Shown one piece after another: positions 4,037-5,865 of a stretch of 5,865 nucleotides of DNA (positions within the stretch are counted from its first letter, which is position 1; the number at the start of each line of letters is the position of its first letter). This DNA is from Bacteroidota bacterium (GTDB taxonomy: Bacteria; Bacteroidota; Bacteroidia; Flavobacteriales; Flavobacteriaceae): positions 1 to 5,865 of the forward strand of contig JADFSQ010000142.1 of assembly GCA_022560715.1 (NCBI GenBank). The letters run 5' to 3'. The notes beneath the pieces are model-generated. The model worked only from the letters and a program-made list of their open reading frames with translations, had not been told where the DNA came from and searched no databases. Both the position numbers and the translations under genes were made by a program.

Positions 4037-5865
4037 TTATCTTCCCATATAAACTAATAGCACCGAAATATCATTTGGCGATACTCCACTTATTCTTGAA
4101 GCTTGAGAAACTGTAGTTGGCTGAATAGTTTTTAGCTTTTCCCTGGCTTCTAAACTCATAGATTTTATTTTTGAGAAATCGTAATTTGATGGGATTTTTA
4201 CATACTCAAGTCTGTTTAATTTATCAGCATTGTTTTTTTCTTTCTCTATATATTCCGAATATTTAACCTGAATTTCCGTTTGTTCAATCACTTCTTTATC
4301 AAGATTATGTTCTTGAATATAGTCTTCTACTGCTTTAAATTTTCTAACATCATTTATATCAATATTTGGTCTGGAATATATTTTGAAAATCTTATCCGAT
4401 TGCTTTACCAAAGATGAGTCTTTAGATTCTAAAACAGGATTTGCTTCTTCTGGCTTTACACTTGTGTCTTTAAAAAACTGAACGAAAGCATCAGATTCTT
4501 TTCGCTTTTTCTCCATTCTTTTTAAACGCTTTTCGCTAGCTAAACCTAAAGCGTAGCCTTTTGGTGTAAGTCTAAAATCAGCATTGTCTTGTCGTAATAG
4601 TGTTCTATATTCTGCTCTTGAGGTAAACATTCTATAAGGTTCATCTGTTCCTTTTGTAATTAAATCATCAATTAAAACGCCTATATATGCTTCATTTCTT
4701 TTAAGAATAAATGCTTCTTTTTCTTTAACTTTTAAACTTGCATTAATTCCAGCCATTAAACCTTGAGAAGCCGCTTCCTCATAACCTGTTGTCCCGTTAA
4801 TTTGTCCCGCAAAATAAAGCCCTTCAATTAGTTTCGTTTCTAAAGTATATTTTAATTGTGTAGGCGGAAAATAATCGTATTCAATAGCATAGCCAGGTCT
4901 AAAAAATTTAACATTTTCAAAACCAACTACAGATCGCAATGCTTTAAACTGAACATCTTCAGGCAACGAGGTTGAAAAGCCATTTACATAAACCTCAACA
5001 GTATTCCAGCCTTCAGGTTCAACAAAAAGTTGATGACGTTCTTTATCGGCAAAACGGTTTATTTTATCTTCAATTGATGGACAATATCGTGGTCCAACAC
5101 TTTTTATTCTGCCATTAAACATTGGCGAACGCTCAAAGCCTTCACGCAATAAATCATGAACTACTGGACTTGTATAAGTCATGTGGCAAGAACGCTGATG
5201 CTCTAATGGTTTTGTAATATCTAAATATGAAAATTTTTCCGGGTTTTCATCACCGGGTTGTTCAATCATTTTAGAAAAATCCAACGATCGCCCATCAACT
5301 CTTGGTGGCGTTCCTGTTTTCATTCTGCCAGATTCAAAGCCTAAATCTTCAAGCTGTTCTGTAATTCCTGTTGCAGCACGTTCTCCTGCACGTCCACCGC
5401 CAAAGTTTTTATCACCAATATGAATAAGACCATTTAAAAAGGTTCCGTTGGTAAGAATTACCGTTTTTGCTTTTACTTCTAATCCGAGAGATGTTTTTAC
5501 ACCTATTACTTTATGATTCTTAACTATTAAACCCGAAACCATTTCCTGATAAAAGTCAAGATTTTTGGTTTTTTCTAACATTAATCTCCAATCTTCAGCA
5601 AAACGCATCCTGTCGCTTTGCACTCTCGGGCTCCACATTGCAGGTCCTTTCGATTTGTTAAGCATTTTAAACTGAATAGCAGATGTATCACTAACGATTC
5701 CGCTATAACCACCAAGTGCATCAATTTCTCGTACAATTTGCCCTTTTGCAATTCCTCCCATTGCTGGATTGCAAGACATTTGCGCAATGGTTTGTAAGTT
5801 CATGGTTATGAGCAAGGTTTTACTTCCCATATTTGCAGCAGCAGCAGCAGCCTCGCTTCCTGCGT
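4037..5865 (-). CDS. mnmG: tRNA uridine-5-carboxymethylaminomethyl(34) synthesis enzyme MnmG (5' end outside the window)
   Basis: This is the FAD-dependent partner of the GTPase MnmE. The MnmE-MnmG complex installs the (carboxymethyl)aminomethyl group on wobble U34 of a set of tRNAs, using methylene-THF. The frame runs off the right edge. The last codons visible at 5863-5831 read AGSEAAAAAAN, continuing the N-terminal FAD motif (GxGxxGxxEA), so the ATG at 5830 is internal and the true start is roughly 15 codons further on. Counting from that internal Met: MSCNPAMGGIAKG (18-30) with the conserved Cys equivalent to E. coli Cys47; GGGRAGERAA (144-153); the GidA signature GPRYCPSIEDK (246-256) with the Cys equivalent to Cys277; and AGQINGTTGYEEAA (341-354). 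The C-terminal helical domain that meets MnmE and tRNA ends RISGVSPNDISVLLVYMGR. No frameshift or missing key residue is seen. Confidence 0.97.
   Translation of the reverse strand, partial: AGSEAAAAAANMGSKTLLITMNLQTIAQMSCNPAMGGIAKGQIVREIDALGGYSGIVSDTSAIQFKMLNKSKGPAMWSPRVQSDRMRFAEDWRLMLEKTKNLDFYQEMVSGLIVKNHKVIGVKTSLGLEVKAKTVILTNGTFLNGLIHIGDKNFGGGRAGERAATGITEQLEDLGFESGRMKTGTPPRVDGRSLDFSKMIEQPGDENPEKFSYLDITKPLEHQRSCHMTYTSPVVHDLLREGFERSPMFNGRIKSVGPRYCPSIEDKINRFADKERHQLFVEPEGWNTVEVYVNGFSTSLPEDVQFKALRSVVGFENVKFFRPGYAIEYDYFPPTQLKYTLETKLIEGLYFAGQINGTTGYEEAASQGLMAGINASLKVKEKEAFILKRNEAYIGVLIDDLITKGTDEPYRMFTSRAEYRTLLRQDNADFRLTPKGYALGLASEKRLKRMEKKRKESDAFVQFFKDTSVKPEEANPVLESKDSSLVKQSDKIFKIYSRPNIDINDVRKFKAVEDYIQEHNLDKEVIEQTEIQVKYSEYIEKEKNNADKLNRLEYVKIPSNYDFSKIKSMSLEAREKLKTIQPTTVSQASRISGVSPNDISVLLVYMGR

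Noticed and set aside
5581..5787. Minus-strand 68-codon frame inside mnmG
   Set aside because: It is an out-of-frame shadow of the strongly conserved MnmG N-terminal coding sequence.

Overview
The window looks like chromosomal DNA from a member of the Bacteroidota, most likely the Flavobacteriaceae. It is strongly AT-rich and has weak or absent Shine-Dalgarno sequences. It carries a Bacteroidetes-type ECF sigma / FecR anti-sigma / STN-domain receptor cluster, a MnmG with the typical N-terminal half of this phylum, and small dispersed repeats of the kind common in flavobacterial intergenic regions. All protein genes are on the minus strand. The one RNA gene I can identify with confidence, a tRNA-Leu, is on the plus strand.

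Left part (1-545): a CACAGAG-type repeat block with inverted ends (1-231), a tRNA-Leu(CAA) (254-337), a hairpin followed by a near-perfect palindrome (343-400), and a compact, heavily folded element bounded by AGGCCTA/TAGGCCT (421-539). That element supplies the last codons of a truncated gene, an N-terminal fragment of a TonB-dependent receptor (signal peptide plus STN domain, 470-808). The barrel of the receptor is absent, so this is a rearranged or decayed junction beside a tRNA.

Middle (808-2460): a cell-surface-signalling regulatory cassette, read right to left as ECF sigma factor, FecR-like anti-sigma factor, receptor remnant. In such systems a loaded outer-membrane receptor signals through its STN domain to FecR, which releases or activates the sigma factor. 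Here sigma and FecR look intact while their receptor is broken. The main unexpected signal is a bipartite 33-bp motif (AAAAGTAGGGT, 12 bases, AACTGTTTTA). It occurs exactly twice, in opposite orientations, on the two sides of the sigma gene. One copy overlaps the sigma stop codon and points into fecR. The other points rightward into a gene-free stretch that ends in a good Rho-independent terminator (2838-2875). This suggests that the sigma factor (or its regulator) controls both fecR and an unannotated plus-strand RNA of about 0.4 kb.

Right part (3054-5865): a class I SAM-dependent methyltransferase of unknown substrate, then a short spacer, then mnmG (tRNA wobble-uridine modification), whose first codons lie beyond the window. 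The spacer holds a flavobacterial-type dispersed repeat and a GTTCCACGTGGAAC palindrome, which matches the ParB-binding parS consensus at 15 of 16 positions.
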